Shown: positions 36,148 through 47,350 of the stretch, piece by piece | Numbering within the stretch: position 1 is the first letter of the stretch | Layout: each line of letters starts with the position of its first letter | Source of the DNA: Helicostylum pulchrum | Lineage: Eukaryota > Mucoromycota > Mucoromycetes > Mucorales > Mucoraceae | Direction of reading: 5' to 3' | DNA length: 64,000 bases | Assembly: GCA_025677825.1 (NCBI GenBank) | Contig: JAIXMO010000025.1 | Coordinates: 1-64,000, forward strand | Notes under the pieces: generated by a model | Seen by the model: only the letters and a program-made list of their open reading frames with translations | What the model was told of the DNA's origin: nothing | Databases searched by the model: none | Made by a program: the position numbers and the translations under genes

Positions 36148-38189
36148 TTACAACTTGGGTTTGTTAGCATCCATAACTTGCTTTAATGCTTGACGAACAC
36201 CCAAATCCAACATAATTTCTATATTAAAAAAAAGGAAGAAGAATCAGTACAATGGATTCGAGTGTATATATAGTACACTAACCTTCAGAACCACCAGGAA
36301 TAGCATAAGCTGTGAATAAAATAAAGGAATAAGTTTCAAGATATTACAATAAAACAAATGATAAAATTTACCTCTAACTTCTCTGTATAAACGTTCGACC
36401 TTTTCACCTTGACCACCACGAGTATATGCTAAACCGCCAAAGATTTGAGAAGCTTCACGAGCACAGAATTCAAAAGTCACGGTAGCTTGAGCCTTTAACA
36501 AAGCAACGGGACCAGCAAGAAGGGTAGGTGTAGCTTCTTCAGGAAGTGTATGTAATTGGTATAAAACGCTTTCTAACCAAGCATGTGTTGCTTCACATTG
36601 ACGGATCATGTGACCAAACTTGTTTCTGATGACAGCATGTTGGATCAATCTTTGACCGAAAGTCTTTCTCTTGAATGAATACTATACATAATGTATATTA
36701 GTAAAAAAATTGGTGTAAGATACTATTATAGCCTGAATATTTTACCTTTAATGCCTCTTCAATACAAACACGAGCAAGACGATTGGCTTGCATAATAATA
36801 CCAATTCTTTCATGATTGAAGTTGTGCATGATATATTTGAAACCTTGGTTGACCTTACCAATAATATGGGTCTTGGGTACTTTAACCTGATTGTATTTTA
36901 AAAAAAGTATGAGTCAATATATCGCTGATGAGGGTAATATTTTTTGAAAAATAAGTACTTACGTCTTCAAAGGTAATATAACTGGTTCCAGAACCCCACA
37001 TACCTTGAACATCCATATAACGAGCAGTCTGTACATACATAAAAATCATACGTTTAGAACTATATTGAACAAGAGATATATTAGACTTACAACACCGGGC
37101 ATAGTACGCTCAACCAACAAGAGAGAGACACCACCCATACCAGTACCACCAGTACGACAAGCGACAGTATAAAAATCAGCATATGCACCTTGAGTAATCC
37201 ACTTCTTTTCACCGTTTAAAATATAATGGTCACCCATATCCTTAGCATTTGTCTTTAAATTAGCAACATCAGAACCAGCAGAAGGTTCAGTGATGGCTAA
37301 AGCAATGAATTTCTCACCGGCGAGACATCCAGGTACAACCTTTTCTCTCAATTCCTTGGAACCAAAGTTCAGGACAGGAGGTAAACCAATACCTAAACCA
37401 CCCATAATAGCCCAAATAAAACCACCTGAACCACAACGAGATAATTCATCAACGCAAATAAACTCATGGAAAATATCAAAATCCTCGGGCTTAATACCAC
37501 TAGGTAAAGGATACTTCATAAGAGAAGAGTTGTGGGCTTTTTTAGCAGCTCCAGAAACAGCATTCAAAAGACCAATTTCGGCAGCTCGCTTTACAACAGA
37601 ACGAGGAATAGCCTTGGCTTCACTCCATTCATGACAGAAGGGCATAACTTCAGTATCAATAAATTGACGGATTTCTTTACGGAGTTTGATATGAGATTCT
37701 TTGTAATAAGGGCTGACATAATATTTTTAAAAAGCACCAATATGAGTTTTGATAATTTTTTTTTTGCTAGTTTGAATATTATAATAATTACCTGTTCCAA
37801 TCTTGATACCAGTTGGGGTCTCCATAAGGAATACCTTCACCGAATTTAGCTTGTTCCCCAGAAATAAGTTGATGGATGTCAACTGATTTTTTGACAGGTG
37901 ATGCAACAGTTTGTGTTTCTTCAACAACAACAGCAACAGGTTTAGGCTCCTCAGCAATACCAATCACACCGATTTGCATAGGAAGACCTACACGTTGCAT
38001 AATAGCATCGTTATGGAAAGTCTTGAATTCCTTCGAAGCGTCCTTGCCTGCCTTTTTTAAAAGCACTTTCTTTCCACCGGGATGTTCGTTAATAAAGTTT
38101 GTCAAGTCGAAAACATTTCCATTAATGATAACCCAAATATCTTTAGCTGTGTTATGTTGAGCAACTTCTTCAACTGTATAAGATTTCAT
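36148..38189 (-). CDS. Cytochrome b5-acyl-CoA dehydrogenase fusion
   Basis: Seven exons give 544 aa. Residues 1-80 are a cytochrome b5 domain with the haem motif HPGGKK and a second His in FKTFHNDA. A Pro/Val linker leads to a full acyl-CoA dehydrogenase: ALAITEPSAGSDVA (FAD and substrate contact), EKKWITQGAYADF, YMDVQGMWGSGTS, RIGIIMQANRLARVC and QIFGGLAYTRGGQG. Such fusions occur in fungi and may pass electrons without the usual flavoprotein partner. The C-terminus is PKL, a possible weak peroxisomal PTS1. Exon 6 (36309-36283) is only 27 nt. Substrate chain length cannot be read from the sequence. Confidence 0.9.
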
Positions 38190-39060
38190 TTTATATTTTT
38201 TTATTTGATGATTTAACAGGAAGAAACAAAAAAGTAAAAAAAAGGTGAAACAAAAAAAATATGTATAAATAACCGCAGGGTTCTAATTCGGATGAGTAAC
38301 AGAAGTTTTTTAAAAGTCCGCTTTTTTGTGGAGAAGAGATTACCGAGCATGTGAATATAGATAATGAATTTGATGTGATTTAACCAATAATAAATACTAA
38401 TTGTCTACCTGACTAAGACACAGATTAGCTTTGTTTTACTTGTATTTTACTGTGTAGTTTCACAGACCTTAGCCACATAAGAATATGTAACTACTACCTA
38501 TGCTCCAGAAGGGACAACAATATATAAGCCCGGTTGCTGGTAGAAGCCTATTTCAAAAACTGTTTACCCATTATTTCATTAAGGTAATAACATTATATAC
38601 TTAACCTCTTTTTTTAAAATAAATATAGTGGATGTACCAAAGCTATAAATTTATCATACATAGCAAGCGGCACTTTTGTTTATTTTCATCTTGACGGAAC
38701 AAAAATTAGTTTAATATTGCTTTGAAGTTTACGTTTTCTTTAAAACGGAATTGGAAATGAATGTTTTATTTGTTTTTAGGATCACAAGCTCAAAGCCGTC
38801 GTTTGATGTAACATACAAGGAAACTAGTTTATGGGCCCCCGAAAAAACGTACATGTTTACCCCCTTTTTCTTCCTTTTACACCTTTTTTTTTTAAAAAAA
38901 AAAGAAAAACACTATTATCATGAATGAGGTATATGATCTTCACCGGCATACGCACTGTGTCGGTTTTTGTAAGTAGTTTCTTTATTGAAAAATAAACTGG
39001 TTTTTTCGGGTGTTTTTTTTTACAGAAACATTTATCGTAAAATAGTTATCAAAGATAATG
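38190..39060. other. Promoter region of the b5-acyl-CoA dehydrogenase; no other gene seen
   Basis: AT-rich sequence with a T10A10 palindrome near 38890. A TATATAAGCCC motif lies at about 38520. No coding region is convincing before the relic that begins near 39.06 kb. Confidence 0.4.
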
Positions 39061-41926
39061 CAATCGTCCGTAAAATATATTCTGCTTCAACAAGACAAGA
39101 TATAGCTGAATTCGATTTTAGCTGGAAATCCTCTATTTGATTTTTCTAACTCTTTGTTGTTTCCAACACTCGTGGCTTCCAATTTATCATTTCTTACCAC
39201 CGATGATGTTAAAAATGGTATAAGAGAGTTTATAAAAATCAAACTTTCTTTTGATGCTCGAGAAGAAATTATCAAAAAAATAATGGAAGAAATAAACCCT
39301 GAGCTAGTTAGTATTCTGAGATGAGATGAATCAGACGATACGTACTAACGGTTTATTATATAGTGGGATCAAGATAAAGTTTGTTATTTAAATAAGCCTT
39401 TCGTTACTGGCAAAAGTATATACATATTAGATAAACAGCAGGAGGAATTTATAAAAACCATTTGGCCTATTGATATATGTGCTGAAATTAGTAAACATTT
39501 GCCTAATAACTTGAAAATTTTACTTCCAAACGATCTTGTGAAGGAGTATTCCGTTTTGAATTTAACTGTTAAACACTGGCGCCGTATAGTAGACCAAGGC
39601 CTCTTAGTCTGGTCAGAATATCTGTTTAAGTATAATCGCATTTCTTTTGGCTCTAATTATATGATACCTAAACGCTTGTCGGTTACAGATTTCGACTATT
39701 CAAATATATTATAATGAGCTGTTCGATACTTGTTTGACGCACTTCGTAATTCTGACGTATACAGTAAACCGCGTATATTATCTACAAAACATTCGGCAAC
39801 CTCTTCTTCGATATTCCTAAAGTCAAAACCTGATGATATCGTGAATATAGGTACGTCAAAACGATATGATTTATGACCTCAGTACTGATATTTTTATAAC
39901 TAGATATTTCGCTCGAGTCTATGATGTTATAGTTTTCACTTTTAGATGAAAATGGTTTAGTAAAAGAAATCTGGAACCACGGTTACTTTGTGCCTGATAT
40001 CCCGTCAGATATAAATACAAAAATGCCATAGGTATACTAATACACTAGTTTGCGCTCTCTGAGTTCATTCTTTATCTTTTCAGAAGTAACGACATTAAAT
40101 GTCAAAAGTTTGTACGTATATTTATGTATTCATGTGTATAATATATTTGACATCAATAAAAAAGAAAGCTAAAATTTAAGTTAGATTTATCAATATATCT
40201 GATATCAATAACAAGAAAAGTAACGGTATAATTAGGTTTATTAAGTCTGTCAAAGAGCACTTAAAGGACAAATCGAATATTTACTCTAGTAAATTAAATA
40301 AGGAAATAGAAAATATACTAAACTTCGAGTCATAATAAAGATTTATTGGCATCAACACAACAAGTATACGTCAAAGCGTTTGTACGGATTTATATGATGT
40401 ATATAAGCGATATTGTATCAAAAAAGCTGCCAAAAATTACAGCAAGTAATGCCAATATAAAAATTGGGTATGCTATTACTATAGACAACATGTTGCTAAA
40501 AAGGTTATTCGGTACTGAAGACGTTTTAAGAAATATGATATATGAAAATAACCTGGTACAAAAAAATGACGGTTCTAAAAAACTCAGAATTGCTACACAT
40601 GGAGAAGGACTCTTCCATGTAATTCAACAATCTTTCAACCTACAGTTTACGCTCAAGTCTTTCTTTGTGGTAGCTCAATTATATGCAGATTACGTACATT
40701 TTTAGAAATAAACTTCAAGTTTTTTTTTGTAAATTCCACTCGATTTTCTAAGGAGAATATCTCTAGTAATTCATTGTTGTCATGTCCTTTATGTGTATCG
40801 CATAATTGAGCTAGAGTGATATCTTCTGTAATGTTGCTCCACATATTAAAGCGCAAAGTATCATATATATTTGGAATTGGTATCATTTCTTCTCGGATAA
40901 TAATTGCTTCTTGATATTCATCTTCTAAACCGGACTCAGTTACTACTTGGTTTAACATTAGTTGCAAGTCATCTAAATAGCGTCAGCAATTATCTCAAAT
41001 TTTCATTTATATTTTGTATAGATCCTCAACGAAAATTTAACCAAACAAAAAACAGAGACAACCAAGGTACATCTAAGTACTTCATGTAACTGCAGAGTTT
41101 GTTTGAGGGTATATGACATTACAGAGATTTCTTTTCGACCAGTTCTACAAGATCTTATCTCTCTTATATTTATTTCCTTAATAAATAAGCAGCTTTTTGG
41201 AAAATATAAAAATATTCAATATGTATTTCATTTGATACACTTCAATTATAACCCGCAGTTCCAATATATCTTTATGAAAATACTAAAAGACGAAACGGAT
41301 CATTTTTTGTACGAAGAAAAAATCGACATAGCTCACTATTCTATACCAAAATTATCGAATCGACTGTTGCGACCTGTTCTTCAGCAAGAACCGTTTTCAT
41401 ATAAGGCATTTCAAGTCGGTGTTTTATATCATGTGTATAGCGAAAATTATGGATTTGGCTTTAACTCACAATCTTATAAGTTTAAAAACAAGATATCAGA
41501 TTCAATAATTACTGCAATTGACATTGAAACTGTATTTCCACCTTTTTAAAAAGGGAAATAGAATATACAGTACTCAAATAAAGCGAGTGTTTTATTTGAA
41601 TCTTGAATATAACACTACCGTAAGATCTCTTGAAACACGTAAGTAGCGCTAGGAAAAGATTAGTTTGTAACTTATATTTTACATTAGGATTATTTAGGCT
41701 CAAAAAGGCGGATGCTTTAAGCTTTGACAAAACAGTCCGTGAAGAGGACACGTTAGAAAGTATAGTTGGACCTTTTTGCTCTAGAATTGATTATAAACCA
41801 GGTCATTATATACCTTTTATAATTTCCATACTTTACGAAGGACATTCGTCCTCCATTTCTTTGGCGGTAAAAAAGATCGGTGGTGAGATAGACAGAGACG
41901 TTGCGTTACACTTGCAGAGCCAATGA
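39061..41926 (+). pseudogene. Large degenerate multi-exon gene with an internal inverted segment
   Basis: Many plus-strand exon-like pieces follow one another: FSNSLLFPTLVASNLSFL, then after an intron with a perfect TACTAAC branch site WDQDKVCYLNKPFVTGKS and NLTVKHWRRIVDQGLLVWSE, then in-frame TAA TGA at about 39714, then AVRYLFDALRNSDVYSKP, KEIWNHGYFVPDIP, ITIDNMLLKRLFGTEDVL, EISFRPVLQDLISLI and KADALSFDKTVREEDTLES. Between about 40700 and 40968 the coding sense switches to the minus strand (MLNQVVTESGLEDEYQEAI, NIYDTLRFNMWSNITED) and then back. Stops, frameshifts and this inversion mark a dead gene. It may belong to an expanded Mucorales family with an Hsp70-like part, but I am not sure. 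Confidence 0.55.
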
Positions 41927-42794
41927 CTTCGGCTCGTTTTTAAAAATAGGACAATGGGATAAAACCTTACATTTAAGCGGGGGAGATTTTTTATTCATTT
42001 TTCAAAAGTTTCCATGTCTTTTTCACACCTTTTTCTTTACTTTAAAATATTATCGTCAATAGCTTGATGATGATTGGTAGTTTACCGCGAAGTATTTGAA
42101 CGATAGAAATACAATGGTCTGTGTATATCGGTTTGTAAGTAATAAATAATTCCCTTCCAATCCTTTACTTGCGTCTTTTTAAAGTAGTTGTCATATCCTT
42201 TTTTGCTTTCTTTTGTTTAATAACAATCTCATCGACATTCATTGTAATTTATACGGCGTACAATTTAGCATCCTCTTTGAAATTACAAAATTGGCGTGAG
42301 AGTATTAATTTTATTAACTAACTATACCAGCCGGATCTCCTTGGAATTTTTCTGGTTTTTTAGGGGCATTCACTGTAAAAAAAGATAAAAAAGGGGAGAT
42401 CTTGATACAAGGTCAATTTATACGGTCGATTAAAAAGTGTAACGCATTACCTTTTGTGCACGGAAGTTGTCTTACAAAGAACTACGTAAGCTTGTAGGTA
42501 TAAATATATAAAGCAAAAGAATAAAGAAAAAAGGACGTGATAAAATAGGAGGTCCCTTTACTCAATAGTAGTTTGTAAGCTTAAAAATACGACTACTACT
42601 ATATACGCTTATTTATAGACATTTTATTATACTTGTGTGCATTTATTATTATTTTAAAGGAATATTGACAGTTTTATCATTAATGCTTAATCCTTACAAC
42701 CTAAAAAGAAAAATAACAATAGTTTCTTTTTAGTGTACACGATACATAGAATGCATTATTATTTTTTTTACCTCAATAATACCCTCGGAAGATG
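41927..42794. other. Intergenic with weak repeat-family similarity
   Basis: The stretch around 42535-42575 (GTGATAAAATAGGAGGTCC, TTTACTCA) resembles the shared part of the element at 2.83-3.27 kb and of 50.57-50.92 kb. It may be a third, more decayed copy. The rest shows no gene. Confidence 0.35.
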
Positions 42795-44342
42795 CATTAA
42801 CCAAATAACGATTTCCTGTTACTTACGTTGTAAACCATACGACACAGTGCTTATATCATAAGCATTAGAGACAGTGGGCTTATCTAGTCATTAAACAAGG
42901 TATTGCGTTTTTAAGACATCACCGTTACAGGTAGAATCATCTACCTTCAATAATTAATAATGCCCGATGTCACTGGCTCGAATAGAAGCGTTATGATCAA
43001 TAAAACGTTCTGTCCTCTTACTATTGTCTCCCAACTCGACATTACGATAAGTAACAGGCCAAAGTCTTTCACCAGTAAGGCGAATAGGTAAACTAGTAGC
43101 CGTATCTTTAGTAATTTTAACCTTGCGAACATTTTTACCGTTGGTGTTGAATGAAACAGTAGGACGGTCACTACGTACATCAATAGTGAAATCGGGAGAG
43201 TCTATATCCTTGACGCAGCCATTAGCATCTTCAATCTTTACAAGAGAAACAACGTGATGACCAGCACGACTAAAGGGAACTAACATGATTTTATACCTAC
43301 TTCCCTCCACCTTATCCGAATAGATCTGACCCGCATGGGTCCAAGATAATTCAAAGGGACCAGTACCACATAAATCAACATCCATTGAAATATCTTCCCC
43401 AGGACAAGTACGAAGAACGCGACGAAGACTAAAATCAAACTTGGCATCAGGTGGAGGATGGACACTTTGTTTAATAGGTGCAATTTGAGTAGTCTGGTAT
43501 TTATGATGTAAATCACTGAAAGAGTGGAAATCGTAAGAATATTCACCGCCGGAACTAGGCAAGCAATAAAGTATATAACGAGAACGACCAACGTATTCTC
43601 CTTTTCTTTCAACCACAGTCGTCGAGTTGTCATTTTGCTTTGTAATAATGTAATCAAGGACATAAGGCGGTGCACCTTCAAATATAGCTATAAACGTCGT
43701 ACCGATTTCACTATGACCAGCACATTTAGAGACAATATGCATAGCGCTTAATTTAAAAGTAGGTAATTCAGGTTGACAAGTAGAAGAGGACATGTCATAA
43801 CTAACACAATACTTGTCTTTAGTAGACATAACGTTATCTTCACCGGAAATATAATTCCCTCTATTTTGAGGTATGCTTGTTTGTTTACCAAATTGATTAC
43901 CTATTTTTTACTCATGTCAGTAAACTATTCCTCCCTCTCCTCTCACACATTTGAAAATATACTGTTTCTTACCAAATACCATGTTTACGAATAATCCAGA
44001 GAATACGATCTAAAAGAAACTTGTTAATAAAACTTTTTTTAAAGAAAAAAGATTACTTACGAAAACTGATAAATTAAAAATGAAAGCAATAGATATTAAG
44101 AAGATTATTTTCAGTTTCGTAGCCTGTAACCAAGGAATCTTTGCAATATGAAGGGAGACAAGATAACAAGCGTCAATCAAACACCATTTAGGTATAATTC
44201 CATTGTACTGTTCCGGATTAGTAGCGTAGTATACAGCTAAAATATCCTCTACTTTCCAAGACTGTAAAACAACAAGGATGCCAATAGCCAAGTGGAATTG
44301 ACGGTTAAATCCCATAACTGAATAAGGTATGAGTGGTCTCAT
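42795..44342 (-). pseudogene. POM152-like nucleoporin gene, truncated by a premature stop
   Basis: POM152 is a ring protein of the nuclear pore membrane. Three exons (44342-44061, 44009-43973, 43900-42954) give an open frame of 421 aa. The N-terminus RPLIPYSVMGFNRQFHLA with three membrane segments is typical. The lumenal part has Ig-like repeats, for example CGTGPFELSWTHAGQIYSDK and YKIMLVPFSRAGHHVVSL. Homologues run to roughly 1200 residues. Here TAA at 42954-42956 ends the frame at ASDIGHY, yet the same frame continues with LLKVDDSTCNGDVLKTQYLV, then TAA TGA, then LDKPTVSNAY, as the family would. So the gene is a truncated or dying copy, unless the stop is an assembly error. Confidence 0.8.
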
Positions 44343-45139
44343 GTCAATTTGTCGGGGTGGAAGTAATTGTGGTGAAGAAAAAAAAAGTGTGCTCGTTAAA
44401 AAAAATATGTGATATAGACCTTTTTTTAAAAAAAATACGTGATATAGACCTGTTTTTTTTATTTACGTGTGATCTTAATAAGTCGTCGTTGAACTGGATG
44501 AAACTACAGTCGCAGTTATATTTAGGGGTGAGTTGATTTAAGGATAGGATCGATTTAAGGATGGATTTCTCCAGAATTTCTTCCGTCCCTCGCTTTAACA
44601 CCACTATTACCATTATTCTGTTTAAGGGTGGTATCCAATTCCACAAAACTACTAGATAGAGCCGAAAAATATGAAAATAGCTAACAAAAAATACTATGTT
44701 CAGTGATGAGATAATTATATTTTCAGCACGAGTATTTTTTTTTGGTGCCTATTCCAATTGATAGGTAATATAATTTATTTCGAATTTCTTTTTTATTGTT
44801 GCACTCTATATTGGACAGTTATATTATCGTTCGGAATTCATTTGTTCATTGTCTTGCTCTTACAAAACTCATACAAGTGATACTGCACTGTGCCCAAATA
44901 ACATTGTTCGATTGTGTGACTCTTTTTCTATCAGCTCAATGAACCATTATTCATTATCTCTATTTTTGACCCAAAAAAAGGTATAAAAAGACCTACTTTA
45001 TTCTTTCCGTTTTCATTTTTTCATTTTTTTTAAAAATCTTATACATAACATTGATCTTACACTATAATTCTCTGTATATACATTTAACTGCACTCGAAAT
45101 CTAGTAGACGCATGTATATTCTTTTACTGGATAAAAAAA
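44343..45139. other. Intergenic with a TATA-containing promoter-like stretch
   Basis: From 44980 the plus strand reads GGTATAAAAAGACC, then a CT-rich and T-rich leader to about 45060. This is a good-looking core promoter, but only a very short ORF follows. The rest is AT-rich without genes; the imperfect repeat of GATATAGACCT at 44414-44452 is the only other structure. Confidence 0.35.
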
Positions 45140-45241
45140 ATGGTTCAAAGTAAAGACGATCCCCTAGCCTCGCAAATAAGCACTGGCATAAATGGTACTA
45201 ATTATTGTCAAGACTATCTATATCGATCTTCAGTTTACTAA
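45140..45241 (+). CDS. Possible 33-aa ORF behind a TATA box
   Basis: ATG at 45140 follows an A8 run and opens 34 codons (start MVQSKDDPLASQISTGINGT) to TAA. It lies about 150 bp downstream of a TATA box and CT-rich leader. No domain, signal peptide or repeat is seen. It could be a real short protein, the first exon of a decayed gene, or chance. Confidence 0.2.
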   Translation: MVQSKDDPLASQISTGINGTNYCQDYLYRSSVY

Positions 45242-45404
45242 TTCCAGGATATGTGGGTCTACATTCATGTATCATAATACGGACTAAAAAAAAGAAGAAA
45301 AAAGAGAGTAGAAAGCATAAGAAGGAAGAAACTAGTTTTTTCTGGCACTAGTTTTATTAACTAATTATAAGAAAAAAAGAGCATATCTAAAGCAATATAA
45401 TTTT

Positions 45405-45462
45405 AGATTAGTTGAATAATCTTTATAGTTTTAGTTTGGGAAATAGATTAGTCGAATAATCT
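45405..45462. repeat. Two direct copies of an 18-bp near-palindrome
   Basis: AGATTAGTTGAATAATCT at 45405-45422 and AGATTAGTCGAATAATCT at 45445-45462. Each has AGATTA/TAATCT arms. The spacing is 40 bp, about four helical turns. They lie just beyond the 3' end of a broken minus-strand gene. Confidence 0.5.
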
Positions 45463-45475
45463 TTTCCAAACTGTT

Positions 45476-46013
45476 TTAATCTTTGGAGCAATCAAACATA
45501 TGTAGTGGAATAAAAGGTAGGATATTCCACGTCAATTTGAAACTGTGGACATCTTGTGTAATATTAACGCCTTTAACAACGACTTCAACTTTTTTACAGC
45601 CATAACTGTTAAAGTACCAGTTTCAGAACTAGAAGCTTCTACAGCATCACATTCTTCCTTATCAGCAGCGAAATTAACAGCTTGATCGGTAGGATTGTAA
45701 ACTACACGAATGTTATCTTCTTCTTGATATATCTCAGTTATGGAGTATATTCGTAGTTATATAAAGACACAGCAGTATCGGGTTGATGAGATGGGCCTTC
45801 TTCTTGATATTTACAAGTATCTGGAATATCAACAGCAACGTTCATTTGACTTGTTTGCTTTAAGTGTCGGTAAAATACAGTCTTTCTGAACTTCTTTGCG
45901 TTGTGGTCAAGACAACGGGAGGCCTTCATTTCTTGTTTATATTCAGTTCTAATTTTGCGCGGCTCGACACGTTGTGCACTGCATCTTTCAGCTCGGTTTT
46001 GATAATCAGTCAT
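45476..46013 (-). pseudogene. Frameshifted gene of unknown family
   Basis: From ATG at 46013 one frame reads MTDYQNRAERCSAQRVEPRK and stays open for 91 codons to VSLYNYEYTP-stop. Immediately a second frame takes over with SITEIYQEEDNIRVVYNPTD and ASSSETGTLTV. A third frame then gives CKKVEVVVKGVNITQDVHSF and ends with TAA at 45476. All three segments look coding, so two single-base frameshifts have probably broken one gene of about 175 codons. I do not recognise it. Sequencing errors in homopolymers (for example the A6 run at the second shift) could also explain the shifts. Confidence 0.5.
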
Positions 46014-46706
46014 TATCTAACCCGAAAAAAAATTAGAGAGTGTGTGTGCGTTTGTGACAGAGAAGGGGAGACTACGCAAGAAAAAAAAATGGAAATTATT
46101 ATAAACTCAAATCCGTTACAGTGTGAAAAAAACAACTCCTCATTTTAAAAACACAAACGTCTACATGGTTCTTCTTTCTGTTTTTTTTTTATAAAGAGAG
46201 ATTGATTATAATCAACACTTGTACACAAATGGATCTTCAATAGGTGTCAAGTCTCCCTAACCCGTCAACAAACCTTTCTGTCAAAACGCGATGTCCTTTT
46301 TTTTTTTACTTTTAGCGCCTGCGCATGAGTATCAAAAGTTTCCATATATATCTACCATATGTATCCACCATTAAAAGTAATGTTAGGCTGTAGATATAAA
46401 AAAAAATGGAACCCGATAGGTGGGTAAGGTGCTACAAACCCGTAACAGTCTGATAAAAATCAAATTTGATTGATCGATTAGAGTAAACAAATACCGAGCG
46501 ACTTGACCTCCCTTTTTTTTTGTGAACTTATGAAACAGCTTTTCAGGCGTATGACTTCCGTTATCTCTGGGGCACGAGAGATAATAGGACTTTCCCCCAC
46601 TTTCTATTTCCATTTATATTCACTGCTAAAATGACTTTTATATAGTGTATAATATATATATAAAAAAAAGACAATATATGTTTAAACAAATAATTTTATT
46701 ATTTTC
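46014..46706. other. Intergenic, no supported gene
   Basis: AT-rich sequence with short overlapping ORFs lacking protein-like composition. Nothing else stands out. Confidence 0.35.
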
Positions 46707-47016
46707 TTATGATACGTGATGAATGTATATGGCGGGGATGAGCCCGAAGGCCATATTTAGAACAAACTGCAAGTAGTTGGGGTTAAGCCCTTCTTGCAGC
46801 TTTTGGTACAAAGCTTTTGCTGTTGAAGCGAAAGCCTTTGCTCTGGAGATGAAAGTAAAAAGGGGCGGGAGGGGGTCAAACGGACAGAAAAGAGAGTCAG
46901 CAGGCTCGTCAGCCAAAAGACAAACACTCGGAGCGAATGCTTCTTGGAACAAACCCTTGGGAGTCAAGGGCTTACAGACAAAGGAGGAAAAAAGAGAGAC
47001 AGGAGGAGAAACGACC
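46707..47016 (-). pseudogene. Partial tandem copy of the secreted-protein 3' end
   Basis: A minus-strand reading frame repeats the end of the upstream gene: VCKPLTPKGLFQEAFAPSVC then LLADEP, compared with VCKPLTPKGLLQEVLAPGIC and LLADES in the intact gene. The DNA repeat is about 76 bp (46905-46980 versus 47031-47105) at about 85-90% identity. The frame continues past the duplicated part for another 70 codons (for example STAKALYQKLQEGLNPNYLQ) to a stop at 46707. It could be a decayed second gene copy or an alternative 3' coding exon. It is one base out of frame with the intact copy. Confidence 0.5.
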
Positions 47017-47017
47017 A

Positions 47018-47350
47018 TTAAGCCTTAGACTCGTCAGCCAAAAGACAAATACCCGGAGCGAGTACTTCTTGTAACAAACCCTTGGGGGTCAAGGGTTTAC
47101 AAACCTTTTGAGGAAAGGTTTCTTCCCAAACAGGGGCGGAGGCGAAATTTGGTACAAAAGTAAAACATACTTTTAAACTGGAGGAGAACCAGGAAGCTAC
47201 AAAATAATAAAATGTTCATGGTTACCATTTATTTCTAGAAGAAAAAAAAAATTACTTACAACGAACGTAATAAAGAGCCGTTGAACTGTTGCTCAACAGC
47301 GGGAAAAAAGAAGAGCAGAGGAGGAGGTAGACAAGGTTTATAAGCAACAT
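47018..47350 (-). CDS. Small secreted protein, lineage-specific
   Basis: Two exons (47350-47260 and 47196-47018) joined by a canonical 63-nt GTAAGT...TGTAG intron give 89 aa with a closed frame. Neither exon is long enough to stand out alone. The N-terminus MLLINLVYLLLCSSFFPLLS is a strong signal peptide, probably cleaved near SSTA. The mature part is about 60 residues with three cysteines, in VCFTFVP, KVCKPLTPKG and GICLLADES. No membrane anchor follows. I do not know the family; it could be an effector-like, antimicrobial or cell-wall peptide. A partial tandem duplication of its 3' end lies directly downstream. Confidence 0.55.

Noticed and set aside
46777..47028. Plus-strand ORF opposite the secreted-protein duplication
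   Set aside because: Minus-strand reading has a signal peptide, a clean intron and repeated peptide similarity; the plus-strand frame has none.
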